Origin: Rhizobium sp. CG5
GTDB taxonomy: Bacteria; Pseudomonadota; Alphaproteobacteria; Rhizobiales; Rhizobiaceae
Direction of reading: 5' to 3'
NCBI RefSeq assembly: GCF_023701945.1
Contig: NZ_JABAEF010000001.1
Span: 558,001-622,000, forward strand
Length of the DNA stretch: 64,000 bases
Shown here: positions 7,255 through 15,636 of the stretch, piece after piece
Layout: every line of letters begins with the position of its first letter
How positions within the stretch are numbered: the stretch's first letter is position 1
The notes under the pieces: model-generated
Databases searched by the model: none
The model's input: the letters and a program-made list of their open reading frames with translations, nothing else
What the model was told of the DNA's origin: nothing
Program-made: the position numbers and the translations under genes

Positions 7255-8406
7255 ATGAGTATTCGTGGTAAGGCCTTCATTGTGGGGGCATACGAGCATC
7301 CGGGACGCAATCTGCCGGATCATTCGGTGCAGCAGATCCATGCCGAATCGGCGATTGGCGCGCTTACAGATGCCGGGCTCTCGCTGCAGGACGTCGACGG
7401 TTATTTCAGCACCGGCCAGCTCGGGTTCGGCGGCATCTCGATGGCCGAATATCTCGGCCTGAAGCTTAGCTATATCGATTCCACCTTCACCGGCGGCTCC
7501 TCCTATATCGCACATGTCGGCCATGCTGCGGCCGCCATTGCCGCAGGAAAGTGCAAGGTCGCGCTGATCACGCAGGGCGCGAAGGTACGGGGTGTCATTC
7601 GAGGTGCCAAACATACGGCCGATACCCCGGAATTTCCGTTCGAGACGGTCTATGGCGAAACCAATGCCGCCGTCTATGCGCTGGCTGCCCGTCGGCACAT
7701 GCATGAATACGGCACCACGCCTGAACAGATGGCCGCCGTCAAGGTCGCGGCGGCTGGCTATGCCCAGCACAATCCGAATGCGCTGTTGCGCAAGAGCGTG
7801 TCCATCGACGACGTCCTCAATTCGCCTGTAATCGCCGATCCGCTGCATCGTCTGGATTGCTGCGTGGTCACCGATGGTGGCGGCGCTCTCGTTCTGGCGG
7901 CGCCCGACGTGGCGCGAAGCTTGAAACGTCCGGGGGTCAAGGTCCTGGGCCATGGCGAGGCGATCCGGCACGGGGGGAGTGGGCCGAGCGACTTCGCCAG
8001 CACGGCGGCCGCTTTTTCCGGGTCGCGCGCCTTCGCAGAAGCGGGCGTCAGCCCTTTCGATATCCGATATGCGTCGATCTACGATTCGTTCACGATCACG
8101 GTCATCATGACCCTGGAGGATCTCGGCTTCTGCGCCAAAGGCGAAGGCGGAGCCTTCGTGGCCAGCGGCGCCCTGGGGCTGGATGGCATTCTGCCGATCA
8201 ACACCGATGGCGGCGGCCTCTGCAACAACCATCCCGGCTATCAGGGCGGCATGGTGCGAACGATCGAAGCCGTGCGCCAGCTGCGCGGCGAAGCCAATCC
8301 GAACACACAGGTCAAAAACTGCAGCATTGCGCTGGCGCACGGCACCGGCGGCGGCATGTCGCGCCATGCCAGCGTCACGCTGGTGCTGGGGCAGGAGGAC
8401 GCATGA
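7255..8406 (+). CDS. Thiolase-like protein of the lipid-transfer/Ltp2 type
   Basis: The 383-aa protein belongs to the thiolase superfamily branch that includes sterol-carrier thiolases and the side-chain aldolase Ltp2. At the usual nucleophile position (about residues 80-87) it reads GGSSYIAH, so the catalytic Cys of true thiolases is missing. The C-terminal region has NNHPGYQGGM and HGTGGGMSRHAS, where ordinary thiolases have their second Cys. This argues for a C-C lyase (retro-aldol) rather than classical thiolysis. ATG 7255 follows TTGAGGACATTTGAT. The next gene, a DUF35 protein, overlaps it by four bases; known proteins of this type work as a complex with DUF35 partners. The substrate is probably a CoA-linked ring-cleavage product. 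Confidence 0.82.
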   Translation: MSIRGKAFIVGAYEHPGRNLPDHSVQQIHAESAIGALTDAGLSLQDVDGYFSTGQLGFGGISMAEYLGLKLSYIDSTFTGGSSYIAHVGHAAAAIAAGKCKVALITQGAKVRGVIRGAKHTADTPEFPFETVYGETNAAVYALAARRHMHEYGTTPEQMAAVKVAAAGYAQHNPNALLRKSVSIDDVLNSPVIADPLHRLDCCVVTDGGGALVLAAPDVARSLKRPGVKVLGHGEAIRHGGSGPSDFASTAAAFSGSRAFAEAGVSPFDIRYASIYDSFTITVIMTLEDLGFCAKGEGGAFVASGALGLDGILPINTDGGGLCNNHPGYQGGMVRTIEAVRQLRGEANPNTQVKNCSIALAHGTGGGMSRHASVTLVLGQEDA

Positions 8407-8828
8407 TGAGCGACAGTCAACACACGGACACTCTTCCCATTCCCGTGCCGGTGGTCTTTCCGGAAACCGAGCCGTTCTGGAAAGGCGCGCGGAAAGGCAT
8501 CCTGCTTTTGCCGTTCTGCGGCCACTGCGCCAAGGCGGTTTGGTATCCCAAGGCAGTCTGCAATGCCTGTGGCAGCTCCGAGCTGGATTGGCGGGAGGCA
8601 TCGGGGCTTGGCCAGATCTACAGCTTCACCGAAGTCTTCAAGGGTGAGGGGGCCTATCGGGAGACGCCGAGCTACATCCTTGCCCTGATCGATCTCGACG
8701 AGGGCGTGCGCATGCTCAGCAACATTGTCGAGTATGGCGCCGCGCCGCTGCACATCGGACAGCGCGTACAGGTGGTGTTCCACAACGGCAGCGACGATAC
8801 GGCGCTCCCCCGGTTCAAGCCGGTTTGA
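8403..8828 (+). CDS. DUF35 zinc-ribbon/OB-fold protein, partner of the thiolase-like protein
   Basis: The 141-aa protein has a rubredoxin-like zinc ribbon with Cys39, Cys42, Cys53 and Cys56 (FCGHCAKAVWYPKAVCNACG), followed by an OB-fold (residues ~65-140). DUF35 proteins bind acyl-CoA and form obligate complexes with thiolase-like enzymes, for example in steroid side-chain aldolases and in toluene-derived benzylsuccinate oxidation. Its ATGATGA start overlaps the thiolase stop, which indicates translational coupling and a stoichiometric complex. The pair likely cleaves or condenses a CoA ester made by the CoA-transferase downstream. Confidence 0.88.
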   Translation: MMSDSQHTDTLPIPVPVVFPETEPFWKGARKGILLLPFCGHCAKAVWYPKAVCNACGSSELDWREASGLGQIYSFTEVFKGEGAYRETPSYILALIDLDEGVRMLSNIVEYGAAPLHIGQRVQVVFHNGSDDTALPRFKPV

Positions 8829-8867
8829 CGGGTTCGATGGCATTCATTTTCAGTGAAAGGAGAAGGC

Positions 8868-10253
8868 ATGGATAAGGTCTTCAACAGTGCGACCGATGCG
8901 GTGGCGGATATCAATGACGGAGCGGCGATCGCGATTGCCGGTTTTGGCGTCGGCCATTCCTATCCCAACAGCCTCGTCGTGGCATTGCAGGCGCAAGGGG
9001 CCAAGCACCTCTCGATCATCGCCAACTCCCTTGGGGCCGGCGGGGACTTTCGCCCGCAGATCCTGGTGCAGAACGGCCAGGTGCGCCGGCTCGTCCTGTC
9101 CTTCTCGGTCCGTCCGGGCATGCCTTCACCGGAAGAGGAAAAGATCGCCGCCGGTGAAATTGCGCTGGAGATGGTGCCTCAGGGCATCCTCGTCGAGCGG
9201 TTGCGGGCGGCTGGCGCCGGTTTGCCGGCCTTTTACAGCCCGGTCACGGTCGGAACCCCGCTTCAGGACGGCAAGGAAGTGCGCCGGTTTGGCGACCACG
9301 ACTACGTGCTCGAACACGCCCTGCCTGTCGATGTCGCCCTGATCCGCGGCCACCGGGCCGATCGGTTCGGCAATGTCGAGTTTCGCGGCAGCAGTGCGCA
9401 TTTCCATGCCAGTTTCGCCAAGGCGGCCAAGCTTGTGATCGTCGAAGTCGAAGAGATCGTCGAGGCCGGCGAGATCTCACCGGAACGGGTGGGATTGCCC
9501 GGCATCTACGTGTCGCGGGTGGTGCGCACCAGCACCAAATACCCGCCGCCGACGGGCCGCATGGGCCGCCGTGCACCCGACAGCGGGCGCGAATATTTCG
9601 GCAAACCGGCTCTGACCCGCTCCAACATGGCGCGCCGCGCCGCCGCGCTCCTGCCGGAAGGCGGTTATGTCAATCTCGGTTCGGGTCTGCCGACGCTGGT
9701 GGCCGCCCATACGAAAGACAAATCCATCCTGCTTCACGCGGAAAATGGCGCGCTCGGCTACGATCTGCTGGACGACCCGACGCAGTTCGACGTCGACTTC
9801 TTCGACGCGGCCGGCAACTTCATCAAGATGCGTCCCGGCGGGGCGCTGTTTGAGAGCGTCGGCTCTTTCGAAATCGCCCGTTCGGGCAAGCTTTCGGCCG
9901 TCCTTCTGGGCGCCTACCAGGTCAGCGAAAAGGGCGATCTTGCCAATTGGGCCGTGCCCGGCCAGTCCGGCGGCGGCATTGGCGGTGCCATGGACCTGGC
10001 GTCCTCCGGCAGCCAGGTGATCGTTCTGATGGAGCATTGCGACGGCAAGGGCCAGCCAAAGCTGGTGCGCGACTGTGCGTACCCGCTCACAGCACCCGGC
10101 TGCGTGGACATGGTGATCACAGACCTGGCGCTGCTGGTCCGCAAGGGAAATGGGTTCGAAGTGACCGAGATTGCAGAGGGCTTCAGCCCGGATGAAATCC
10201 GCGCATTGACCCCGATCGACATCACATTTGCCGCTTCGATCGGGTCGATGTGA
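8868..10253 (+). CDS. Fused alpha-beta acyl-CoA:carboxylate CoA-transferase (SCOT family)
   Basis: The 461-aa protein joins both subunits of a class I CoA-transferase in one chain. The alpha part (1-~235) has the glycine-rich GFGVGHSYPN loop and the beta part (~240-461) has AENGALG, where Glu292 is the expected catalytic glutamate that forms the CoA thioester. Family members move CoA from succinyl-CoA or acetyl-CoA to a free acid. AAGGAG lies before the ATG at 8868. It sits directly after the thiolase/DUF35 pair, so it probably activates the acid that the pair then cleaves, or recovers CoA from its product. The substrate is unknown. Confidence 0.85.
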   Translation: MDKVFNSATDAVADINDGAAIAIAGFGVGHSYPNSLVVALQAQGAKHLSIIANSLGAGGDFRPQILVQNGQVRRLVLSFSVRPGMPSPEEEKIAAGEIALEMVPQGILVERLRAAGAGLPAFYSPVTVGTPLQDGKEVRRFGDHDYVLEHALPVDVALIRGHRADRFGNVEFRGSSAHFHASFAKAAKLVIVEVEEIVEAGEISPERVGLPGIYVSRVVRTSTKYPPPTGRMGRRAPDSGREYFGKPALTRSNMARRAAALLPEGGYVNLGSGLPTLVAAHTKDKSILLHAENGALGYDLLDDPTQFDVDFFDAAGNFIKMRPGGALFESVGSFEIARSGKLSAVLLGAYQVSEKGDLANWAVPGQSGGGIGGAMDLASSGSQVIVLMEHCDGKGQPKLVRDCAYPLTAPGCVDMVITDLALLVRKGNGFEVTEIAEGFSPDEIRALTPIDITFAASIGSM

Positions 10254-10362
10254 CGCTGCCAAATGTGCCGCCCGGCAGCCAGCCGGATGCTGGGGAGACG
10301 GCGGCATCCCGTGTTTCAACCATCCATGTTGTTCCGACATGGAAATATCAGTGGAGACTAAA

Positions 10363-10791
10363 ATGAGACTATCTCAGTCCGTTGAATTGAAGGCCCCTGC
10401 CTCGGAGGTCTGGACGTTTGTCAGTGACTTCTACAACTTTCAAACCTGGCAGCCTCATATCGAGTCGACGGCTCGGGGACCGGCGTCCGGCGAGCGCATC
10501 GTCAAGATGAAGCGGGGCAACACGATCCTCGATCGCATTGCCGTGCTCGACAACGAAAAGCGCACGCTGGCCTACGAGATGGTGCCGAACCAGGAACTGC
10601 CTCCAGGTGCGCCGAAGCTCGAAGGCTTCCTCGCGACCTTCATCGTCAACGAGGCCGGCTCCGGCTCCGAGGTCGAATATTCGATCGCCGTCGAGGTGCC
10701 GAGTGCCATTCAGGAAATGGCTGAAAAGGGCATCGGCAGCGACATCGCCGGCGCCTTGCAGGGCCTCAAGGACAAGTTCGGGGCAGTCTGA
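10363..10791 (+). CDS. SRPBCC (polyketide cyclase/START-like) family protein
   Basis: The 142-aa protein starts MRLSQSVELKAPASEVWTFVSDFYNFQTWQPHI, the typical first strand and helix of the SRPBCC fold, which forms a deep hydrophobic cavity. A final long helix (about 115-140) closes it. The start at 10363 is supported by GGAG in AGTGGAGACTAAA. Proteins of this type bind or act on hydrophobic ligands, including cyclases and hydratases, but many are of unknown role. It is the last gene of the 6479-10791 operon and is followed by a strong terminator. A ligand-binding or auxiliary enzyme role in the ring pathway is inferred only from position. Confidence 0.8.
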   Translation: MRLSQSVELKAPASEVWTFVSDFYNFQTWQPHIESTARGPASGERIVKMKRGNTILDRIAVLDNEKRTLAYEMVPNQELPPGAPKLEGFLATFIVNEAGSGSEVEYSIAVEVPSAIQEMAEKGIGSDIAGALQGLKDKFGAV

Positions 10792-10828
10792 CGTTTCCTC
10801 CCCACGACTTCCGGCAGGAAGTCGTTGC

Positions 10829-10860
10829 GCCGCCGCTCGCAAGAGCGGCGGCTTTTTTTT
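10829..10860 (+). terminator. Rho-independent terminator of the racemase-thiolase operon
   Basis: GCCGCCGCTC at 10829-10838 pairs with GAGCGGCGGC at 10843-10852 across a GCAA loop and is followed by eight Ts (10853-10860). A second hairpin, ACGACTTCC with GGAAGTCGT (10804-10825), stands just before it, giving a tandem pair after the SRPBCC stop. Confidence 0.93.
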
Positions 10861-11302
10861 GTTTGACCGAGAGCCCAAATCGCGCCCTTGCCATTGCGTG
10901 AAGGTCCTCCTGCCGAGCGCTGCGCACCAAACGTGGCCGACGCCGCGCGGTTGATGGATGTTCGGATTAAGCCCGGCGGATTATTCGTGGACCGGTGTTG
11001 AACCAAGCAGGTTGCGATCGGGTCATCAGCACAGGCTGGGCGGGGAGCCCTGGTAAGGTAATGGCGATCGTCATCGTCGCTGGCCTGGGCCATATCTGGG
11101 ACGGGGAGGTCCCGAAGTCCGGGGGCCGCAACACCGGGCACGTCAAGGCCGCCGGTTCCGTGGTGGTTTCGGTCGGGTGGATCTTCGAACCATCTGCCGA
11201 AACGGCAGGAGGCCGACCTGGTTTTCACCAGTGCCGACCTCCTTGCTTGGGAGCAAAACAGTGCTTTGCGGGGCTGGGCCGTTGGTCACGGCCCAGCAGC
11301 GA
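10861..11302. other. Gene-free region between terminator and the MFS gene end
   Basis: No credible coding frame. It holds a 9-base hairpin at 11273-11297 directly beyond the MFS stop codon and otherwise nothing I can assign. Confidence 0.5.
11273..11297 (-). terminator. Hairpin after the MFS transporter gene
   Basis: GCTGGGCCG and CGGCCCAGC form a perfect 9-base stem with a 7-base loop, 5 bases past the MFS stop at 11303 on the minus strand. There is no clear T-run, so it is a terminator or RNA-stability hairpin. Confidence 0.55.
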
Positions 11303-12550
11303 TCATCGGGTTGGTGCGGGCGTTGCCTCCGACACGAACACCCGGCGATTGCTCATCATCAGCAAGGCCCCAGCGACATTCATTCCGGCAATGGCCAGAA
11401 TGCTCGGAATGTAGGTCTGGGTGAGATCGAACAGCTGGCCGACCACGAAGGGCGCGACGGCGCTGGCGATCGTCATCATGGAGATTGCAAAGCCCGAGAC
11501 CGACGCAAACTGCCGGGCCGGAAAGGTTTCGGCCAGCAGGGCCATCGAACTCACCTGGACCGCGCCATAGCCGGCGCCCAGCAGAACGGCGTAAGCATAG
11601 AGCATGAAGGTGTTTTCGGCGTAGCCGAGTGTCAGAAGACCGATGGCGAAGACGAGGAGGCCGCCGGTCAGGATATTGCGGGTGCCGAAACGGTCGCCCA
11701 GAGCGCCGACCATGAAGTTGCCGAGCAGCGTGGAGGCGGCCATCAATGACAGCGATGCTGCGGCGGCAGAGGGGGAGAAGGCGGAATCATGGAGAAGTGC
11801 CTGGCCGTGGGCGATGTAGAGCGAACTTCCGGCCCCGGCACTGACGATGCAGAGAATGACCAGCCAAAGCGCGGGCGATTTGTAGATTGATCCTTTCGGC
11901 TCCGGTGCGGAATCGGGCTGCGCAGTCTTGTCGACGCCTTCATTGCGAGCTGCGGACGGCGCATCGCGTACGACGAAGACGGCAAGACACAAGGCAAAAG
12001 CTCCGACGGCGATGAAGACAAGCCAGCCGGCACGCCAGTCGCCCTGGGCAATGACACTGCTGATCAGCGGCGCGGCGATGAAACCGCCCACGCCCATCGT
12101 CGCATAGAGGGTTGCAAACGCGCGGGCCTGCTTCTTGTCGAACCACGCCGCGACGCAGGCCTGATTGGCAATGAAGCCGCCGGCACTCATGGCCAATCCC
12201 ATCAGGATGCCGAAGGCGAAGATCACCTGCCACGGCTGTTCCACCCAGAAGGCCATGGCGCTCGCACCGACGAGCAGCAGGAAGCTGCCGGCGATCAGCA
12301 CGATGCGTGGTCCATAGCGGTCGACCGCCGAACCGATCAGCGGCGCCGTCAATCCGGTGACGGCCATGTTGACCGAGACCAGCAGGCCCAGCAGGCTGCG
12401 GTCCCAACCGAGCGACGTCACCATGGTGGTGTTGATCACGCTTGCGCCATAAATGGGGAAAGCCGCATTCATGCAGAGGATGAGCGCGCAGGCGCCCAGG
12501 ATCACTCGGTCATACCGAGGATGGGTGGAATTCAATGGAGATAAGCTCAT
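11303..12550 (-). CDS. MFS transporter, monocarboxylate/oxalate-formate type
   Basis: The 415-aa protein shows about twelve hydrophobic segments and the MFS motif A region GSAVDRYGPRIVLIAG (loop 2-3), placing it with monocarboxylate-porter or OxlT-like carriers. It should sit in the inner membrane and exchange or import an organic acid. The start at 12550 is chosen for AAGAGGT eight bases upstream rather than the longer frame to 12601. It is transcribed divergently from the flavin oxygenase operon at 12811 across a 260-base gap with strong palindromes. The likely cargo is the aromatic acid or a metabolite of this cluster. Confidence 0.85.
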   Translation of the reverse strand: MSLSPLNSTHPRYDRVILGACALILCMNAAFPIYGASVINTTMVTSLGWDRSLLGLLVSVNMAVTGLTAPLIGSAVDRYGPRIVLIAGSFLLLVGASAMAFWVEQPWQVIFAFGILMGLAMSAGGFIANQACVAAWFDKKQARAFATLYATMGVGGFIAAPLISSVIAQGDWRAGWLVFIAVGAFALCLAVFVVRDAPSAARNEGVDKTAQPDSAPEPKGSIYKSPALWLVILCIVSAGAGSSLYIAHGQALLHDSAFSPSAAAASLSLMAASTLLGNFMVGALGDRFGTRNILTGGLLVFAIGLLTLGYAENTFMLYAYAVLLGAGYGAVQVSSMALLAETFPARQFASVSGFAISMMTIASAVAPFVVGQLFDLTQTYIPSILAIAGMNVAGALLMMSNRRVFVSEATPAPTR

Positions 12551-12670
12551 TGGTCGACCTCTTGATGTCGAAAATGTTCCGTATATCGGAGCCGGGCGCA
12601 ACTAACCATTTAACCGCGCAGCGCAAACACTAGAGCGTTCCCAGGCGACAAGCATCTTGGCTTCTGCAGG

Positions 12671-12706
12671 CGTCCGGCAGATGTATCAGGGTACACATAC
12701 CGGACG
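12671..12706. promoter_or_regulatory. 36-base imperfect palindrome in the MFS/oxygenase divergent promoter
   Basis: Outer arms CGTCCGG (12671-12677) and CCGGACG (12700-12706) are perfect, and inner TGTA and TACA also match. In total 13 of 18 positions pair, plus one G-T. The right half GGGTACAC-N4-CGGACG also occurs at 5103-5120. It is a good candidate operator for regulating both divergent units. Confidence 0.55.
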
Positions 12707-12762
12707 TTGGGTCGTCGCAGCTTGTCGATCTTGCACCGTGGGTCTCAAATCAATCCCAGGAG

Positions 12763-12787
12763 AGCACCCGCCGCAATTGCGGGTGCT
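12763..12787 (+). promoter_or_regulatory. Hairpin in the leader of the oxygenase operon
   Basis: AGCACCCGC pairs with GCGGGTGCT across a 7-base loop, ending 23 bases before the ATG at 12811. It could be an mRNA leader hairpin, an upstream terminator or an operator. There is no T-run. Confidence 0.35.
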
Positions 12788-12810
12788 GGTGCGGAGGATG
12801 AGGTGCGCCG

Positions 12811-14034
12811 ATGGTCAGTCTTGAACGACGTTTTGAAGCAGAGGGCTTGCTACCGCCGGAGCCCAACCTGCGACCGGATGAGATGATTGCGCGCGCGACG
12901 TCGATGATCGGCACGCTGCGCGCCCGCCAGGCGGATGCCGAAGCCGCCGGCCGCCTGCTGGACATCACCCATGAGGAGTTCATGCAGGCGGGGTTCTATC
13001 GCATCGTGCAGCCGCGGCGGTTCGGTGGTTACGAGTTCGACCTGACAACTTACGTCCGCGTCATGATGGAAATTGCCCGCGGATGTCCGTCGAGCGGCTG
13101 GGTTCTGGCGCTCGTCTCGGGTCATCCGATCATGCTGGCCGACTTCAGCGACCGTGCGCAGATCGAAGCCTATGGCGATGACGGCGATTATCGGTGCCCA
13201 TCGGTGGGCTCGCCCGTGCCGGTGAAGCCGGAAGAAGGCGGCTACCGCGTCAGCGGGGGCTGGGATTACGCATCGGGTTGCGATGTCTCGACCCACGCGA
13301 TGGTCAGTGGGCTGACACCGGAACCCGATGGCAGCATGACGCCGCGCCTGATGCTCGTCGATCGCCGCGATTTCGAGATCGTCGACAATTGGCAGATGAT
13401 CGGCATGCAGGGGACCGGCTCACGCCGGGTGGTCGTCAAGGATCTGTTCATTCCGGAGTATCGGACTGCTCCGATCGTCATGTGGCGCGGCGAACGTGGC
13501 GCGGCTGTGCATCCTAACCCGATGTATAACGGTCGCAAGGCATCGTATTTTGCCATCGAGCTTGGCGCCGTCATTGTCGGCGCGGCCAAGGGCGCGCTCG
13601 ACATCTATGACGAGATCTGCCGCAGCAAATCCATGCGGTTCTCGCCGAAGCAGCGCCTGTTCGAGAGCCACGAGTTCCAGCAATATTACGGGGACGCGCA
13701 AACCAAACTCGATTCCGCCGAGGCGCTGCTGCTAAAGATAACCGAAGGCTATCTTGAAGCCTGCAAGTCGCACCAGGAGACCAATCAAGGCTTCAGCGAG
13801 GAGACCGACCGGCGGCTGTTTGCTGCTGCGCAGGAGGCCTGCCGGCTTGCCTGGGATGCGCTGGAAATCATTTTTACCACGGCCGGCACCAGTGCCGGCG
13901 CCAAACAATCGCAGCTGGCGCGCATCTATCGAGACGCCTCCGTGCAGAAGACGCATTTCGTCGAGCAGCGGTCGCGCACCGCGGTCAATGCGGCCCGCCT
14001 TCACTTCGGGCTCGCCCCGCTGACGCCGTTCTGA
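12811..14034 (+). CDS. HpaH/HsaA-type flavin-dependent monooxygenase, oxygenase component (second copy)
   Basis: The 407-aa protein is a diverged paralogue of 1463-2737. It shares REAGFYRI-like MQAGFYRIVQPRRFGGYEFD, EIARGCPSSGW and GGWDYASGCDVSTH. The same acyl-CoA-dehydrogenase-like fold and two-component flavin chemistry are expected. No reductase is encoded next to it, so it may borrow reduced flavin from the product of 644-1390. The ATG at 12811 follows GGATGAGGTGCGCCG. It begins an operon with CMD, dienelactone hydrolase, SDR, CMD and FAH genes, which suggests it performs an early hydroxylation and that the next enzymes process the ring-opened product. Confidence 0.85.
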   Translation: MVSLERRFEAEGLLPPEPNLRPDEMIARATSMIGTLRARQADAEAAGRLLDITHEEFMQAGFYRIVQPRRFGGYEFDLTTYVRVMMEIARGCPSSGWVLALVSGHPIMLADFSDRAQIEAYGDDGDYRCPSVGSPVPVKPEEGGYRVSGGWDYASGCDVSTHAMVSGLTPEPDGSMTPRLMLVDRRDFEIVDNWQMIGMQGTGSRRVVVKDLFIPEYRTAPIVMWRGERGAAVHPNPMYNGRKASYFAIELGAVIVGAAKGALDIYDEICRSKSMRFSPKQRLFESHEFQQYYGDAQTKLDSAEALLLKITEGYLEACKSHQETNQGFSEETDRRLFAAAQEACRLAWDALEIIFTTAGTSAGAKQSQLARIYRDASVQKTHFVEQRSRTAVNAARLHFGLAPLTPF

Positions 14035-14039
14035 TCGCG

Positions 14040-14807
14040 ATGGACACGATGTTGACATCAGCAGGTGCGCCGCTCGATCCGGATTGGGTCCGTGCGGAAT
14101 TCAAGCGGCGGCGCGGGCATTGGCATGATGACTGGGAAGCGATGCTGTCCTACTCACCGGCCTATGTTGCCGCCTATCTCGATTTTTCCGCCTATTCCAG
14201 CGAACACGGCACCATCCCGCCGAAACTGCGCGAACTCATCTATGTGGCGACGAATTGTTCGCCGACGCACATGTTCGAGAAGGGGTTCAAAAATCACGCC
14301 CGGCAGGCCCTGGAGCTCGGTGCCACCCCTGCGGAGCTTCTCTCCGTGGTCGCAACGGTCAGTGCGATCGGCATCCACTCCTATCTGCTGGTTGCTGCCG
14401 CCGTGGAAGAGTTCGCGCCAGGCCAGGTGGTCGCTGACGCAGGCCATGTGGAAAAGGTGCGCAAAGACCATCTCGCCGTCTTCGGCGCGGTGCTTGACGA
14501 GGTCAATGCCGGGATCGCGCTCGATCCACGCTTCTATGCCTGCTGGCTCGACTTTGCGGCCGCCCCGACACGGGGCCCCCATGCGGCGCTTTCGTTGAAG
14601 GAGGCACACCTGATCGCCCTGGCGGTCCATGCCCAGGTGACGCAGCTCAATGGAACCGGCGTGCGTCATCATGTGCGGGCAGCACTGGAGCATGGAGCCA
14701 GCGCGCAGGAGGTTCTCGATGTCTGCAGGCAGATCTCGAGCATGGGGATTCACGCCATGGTGTTTGCCCTGCCGATCATCAACAGCTTGAAACAGGGAGG
14801 TGTTTGA
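14040..14807 (+). CDS. Carboxymuconolactone decarboxylase (CMD)-family protein with two CMD repeats
   Basis: The 255-aa protein contains two tandem CMD/AhpD-like helical repeats, at about residues 50-115 (KLRELIYVATNCSPTHMFEKGFKNHARQAL) and 180-240 (LKEAHLIALAVHAQVTQLNGTGVRHHVRAAL). The redox CxxC of AhpD is absent, so it is not a peroxidase-type protein. CMD proteins may decarboxylate lactones or have accessory roles in ring catabolism. It starts 5 bases after the oxygenase stop and is followed immediately by the dienelactone hydrolase, which fits a lactone step, but the reaction is not known. Confidence 0.8.
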   Translation: MDTMLTSAGAPLDPDWVRAEFKRRRGHWHDDWEAMLSYSPAYVAAYLDFSAYSSEHGTIPPKLRELIYVATNCSPTHMFEKGFKNHARQALELGATPAELLSVVATVSAIGIHSYLLVAAAVEEFAPGQVVADAGHVEKVRKDHLAVFGAVLDEVNAGIALDPRFYACWLDFAAAPTRGPHAALSLKEAHLIALAVHAQVTQLNGTGVRHHVRAALEHGASAQEVLDVCRQISSMGIHAMVFALPIINSLKQGGV

Positions 14808-14808
14808 C

Positions 14809-15513
14809 ATGCAGGGCGTGGAGCGGCGTTACGACGCCGGGGGTGTCGAATGTGTGGGTTACTACGCGGCCGGGGACAGTGCCGCCAAGGTCGGCATTCT
14901 GTTGCTGCATGAGGCGCCCGGCCTCGGGCCGCATATGCGTCGGCGTGCCGATCTGCTGGCCGGTCTGGGTTACCATGCCTTCGCTGCCGACTTGCATGGA
15001 GGAGGGCAGTTGGTCCAGACGCCGGCCGAGGCACGGGTCCTGGTTGGCGCGCTGAAAGCCGACCCCGATCTCCTGATGGCACGGGTCGAAGGAGGGCTCA
15101 GAGCCCTGACGGAGGCCAGCCGGTTGGATGTCGAGGACATCGCGGTCGCCGGCTATTGCTTCGGGGGGTGGTGCGGTCTGGAATTTGCCCGCACAGGCGT
15201 ACCCGTCAGAAACGTCAGCGTCTTTCACGGCGGGCTCACCAGCGAGCGCGGCGCCGCAGCCTTGAAAACCTCAGTGCTTGTCTGTGTCGGCGATGCCGAC
15301 CCTTTCTCACCGATGGACCAGATCCGTGGCTTCCAGGAGGAAATGAGCAGCGCCGGCGTCGACTACCAGCTCTGCCTGTTCGGGGGCGTCGGACATGGTT
15401 TCACCGATCCCGACATTCACGGCGCCGGTCCCGGTTTCGGATACAGCGCCAAGGCAGATGCCGGCTCGTGGAGCGCCTTTGTTACTGCGCTGGGACAAAC
15501 ACCGACCGCCTAG
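14809..15513 (+). CDS. Dienelactone hydrolase-family protein
   Basis: The 234-aa alpha/beta-hydrolase carries the dienelactone hydrolase triad: Cys117 in GYCFGG, Asp164 in GDADPF and His196 in GVGHGF. Dienelactone hydrolases open lactones formed after intradiol cleavage, giving maleylacetate. GGGAGG before the ATG at 14809 decides the start, which lies one base past the previous stop. Its position between a CMD protein and an SDR suggests hydrolysis of a lactone or ester intermediate made downstream of the flavin oxygenase. The substrate may differ from classical dienelactone. Confidence 0.87.
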   Translation: MQGVERRYDAGGVECVGYYAAGDSAAKVGILLLHEAPGLGPHMRRRADLLAGLGYHAFAADLHGGGQLVQTPAEARVLVGALKADPDLLMARVEGGLRALTEASRLDVEDIAVAGYCFGGWCGLEFARTGVPVRNVSVFHGGLTSERGAAALKTSVLVCVGDADPFSPMDQIRGFQEEMSSAGVDYQLCLFGGVGHGFTDPDIHGAGPGFGYSAKADAGSWSAFVTALGQTPTA

Positions 15514-15530
15514 AGCATTTCGGAAAAATC

Positions 15531-15555
15531 CGTCCAGCGGGGTCCCGTATGGACG
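15531..15555. promoter_or_regulatory. Inverted repeat between hydrolase and SDR genes
   Basis: CGTCCA (15531-15536) and TGGACG (15550-15555) flank an inner CGGG/CCCG pair. It lies in the only sizeable gap (123 bases) of the 12811-18004 operon. It could end the first transcript part or protect RNA. Confidence 0.35.
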
Positions 15556-15636
15556 CTTGGAAAGACAGATCGATAGAGCGTGTTCGTGTGTCGGCGACAG
15601 ACGAAGACCCTCACGTTTGAACATAGGATTCAGCTG

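Noticed and set aside
10861..11302. Possible genes in the gap before the MFS gene
   Set aside because: Open frames on both strands here overlap each other, have no ribosome sites and resemble nothing known.
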